Source: Membranipora membranacea
Taxonomy: Eukaryota; Bryozoa; Gymnolaemata; Cheilostomatida; Membraniporidae
Length of the DNA stretch: 60,000 nucleotides
Reading direction: 5' to 3'
Assembly: GCA_914767715.1 (NCBI GenBank)
Contig: OU612066.1
Coordinates: 25,148,283 to 25,208,282 of the forward strand
The notes beneath the pieces were generated by a model, which had not been told where the DNA came from, did not search any database, and saw nothing but the letters and a program-made list of their open reading frames with translations. The position numbers and the translations under genes are program-made. How positions within the stretch are numbered: position 1 is the first letter of the stretch; every line of letters starts with the position of its first letter. This document shows positions 58,601 through 60,000 of this stretch, in pieces.

Positions 58601-60000
58601 GAAGAAAAAGCCGCAGAGCTAAACGGTTTGCAGATTATCGATCAGCAGGAGTTGTTCCTCCTTATAAGGTGAGTTACAAGCAAATCTATTTTTCAATCCG
58701 GGCTAAAAAAAAGCGTGATACCCTCCCTTGGTATATTTTTGTAAATTTCAAGTCAGCGTAATTACCCTCCAAGTTATCCAAGGATTCCAATATTCTGCGT
58801 TTTGAATAAGGCCAATAAGAGCTTGAACTGGTCGCAGTTTGATATGATTGCGACAGAGTTTTAATTTTTTAATGCTGCCGTATGGTATGTTTTTTTAGTG
58901 CAAAAGTGACCCTCATTAAAACTGACGCTGACGGAGAAGAAAAAGCCGCAGAGCTAAACGGTTTGCAGATTATCGATCAGCAGGGGTTGTTCCTCCTTAT
59001 AAGGTGAGTTACAAGCAAATCTATTTTTCAATCCGGGCGAAAAAAAAGCGTGATACCCTCCCTTGGTATATTTTTGTAAATTTCAAGTCAGCGTAATTAC
59101 CCTCCAAGTTATCCAAGGATTCCAATATTCTGCGTTTTGAATAAGGCCAATAAGAGCTTGAACTGGTCGCAGTTTGATATGATTGCGACAGAGTTTTAAT
59201 TTTTTAATGCTGCCGTATGGTATGTTTTTTTAGTGCAAAAGTGACCCTCATTAAAACGGACGCTGACGGAGAAGGAAAAGCCGCAGAGCTAAACGGTTTG
59301 CCGATTATCGATCAGCAGGAGTTGTTCCTCCTTATAAGGTGAGTTACAAGCAAATCTATTTTTCAATCCGGGCTAAAAAAAAGAGTGATACCCTCCCTTG
59401 GTATATTTTTGTAAATTTCAAGTCAGCGTAATTACCCTCCAAGTTATCCAAGGATTCCAATATTCTGCGTTTTGAATAAGGCCAATAAGAGCTTGAACTG
59501 GTCGCAGTTTGATATGATTGCGACAGAGTTTTAATTTTTTAATGCTGCCGTATGGTATGTTTTTTTAGTGCAAAAGTGACCCTCATTAAAACGGACGCTG
59601 ACGGAGGAGAAAAAGCCGCAGAGCTAAACGGTTTGCAGATTATCGATCAGCAGGAGTTGTTCCTCTTTATAAGGTGAGTTACAAGCAAATCTATTTTTCA
59701 ATCCGGGCGAAAAAAAAGCGGGATACCCTCCCTTGGTATATTTTTGTAAATTTCAAGTCAGCGTAATTACCCTCCAAGTTATCCAAGGATTCCAATATTC
59801 TGCGGTTTGAATAAGGCCAATAAGAGCTTGAACTGGTCGCAGTTTGAAATGATTGCGACAGAGTTTTAATTTTTTAATGCTGCCGTATGGTATGTTTTTT
59901 TAGTGCAAAAGTGACCCTTATTAAAACGGACGCTGACGGAGAAGAAAAAGCCGCAGAGCTAAACGGTTTGCAGATTATCGATCAGCAGGAGTTGTTCCTC
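55661..60000 (+). repeat. Tandem satellite array, ~335-bp monomer, right part (about 13 monomers)
   Basis: Continuation of the same satellite beyond the retroelement. It begins with the duplicated TTAC and then AAGCAAATC, which is exactly the sequence that follows GGTGAGTTAC in uninterrupted monomers. It runs off the right edge. The first monomers are slightly more divergent (for example CCCTCTTAG for CCCTCCAAG near 55753). They share variants with the 25-38 kb part of the left array, such as TTGCACATT and the ACGAACGCT class with a one-base deletion at about 56919 and 57919. Confidence 0.97.

Overview
The window is eukaryotic, most likely animal, DNA. It holds two things: a very large tandem satellite of about 335 bp monomers (1-41769 and 55661-60000, about 138 monomers, running off both edges), and one nearly intact LTR retrotransposon of 13,891 bp (41770-55660) inserted cleanly into that satellite. 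There are no bacterial signals. A metazoan, perhaps arthropod, host is suggested by the retroelement type, by a TATA box 31 bp upstream of a TCAGTT initiator in the LTR, and by an envelope-like segment that looks like an RNA-virus glycoprotein. The species cannot be named from the sequence.

Satellite. Each monomer contains a 105-nt stretch that looks like an exon: a T-run ending in TAG on its left, AAG|GTGAGT on its right, and one open frame of 35 codons with matching phases at both ends. The other ~230 nt look like an intron. If adjacent units were transcribed and spliced, they would join in frame. Nine units carry a 1-nt deletion that brings in a stop, and substitutions look close to neutral by eye, so a relic exon amplified as satellite is at least as likely as a living repeat gene. 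The array is built of higher-order blocks: related blocks of about 9, 11 and 8 monomers up to ~11.5 kb, 9 and 12 monomers at 15-22 kb, and 10 and 14 monomers at 29-37 kb.

Retroelement. Two 903-bp LTRs (TG...CA) differ at only 3 positions by my reading and are flanked by a 4-bp TTAC target-site duplication, so the insertion is recent. The order is: 5' LTR, PBS, ~1.2 kb leader, a 145-codon ORF with a capsid-like end, a large ORF encoding Gag (capsid and CCHC knuckle), then an Env-like glycoprotein, then aspartic protease, one in-frame TGA in the context CAA TGA CTA, then RT, RNase H and integrase (DD35E), ~2.3 kb with no gene, a short 65-bp repeat array whose units imitate the polypurine tract plus LTR edge, and the 3' LTR. 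Pol order (PR-RT-RH-IN) marks it as Ty3/gypsy (Metaviridae).

The outstanding feature is that the envelope-like domain, with signal peptide, nine N-glycosylation sequons, a C-terminal membrane anchor and a PPSY motif, lies between Gag and protease in one continuous frame, instead of downstream of Pol. With the TGA read through, Gag, Env and Pol form one frame of roughly 2,480 codons. The predicted topology would keep Gag and Pol in the cytosol and the Env ectodomain in the lumen.
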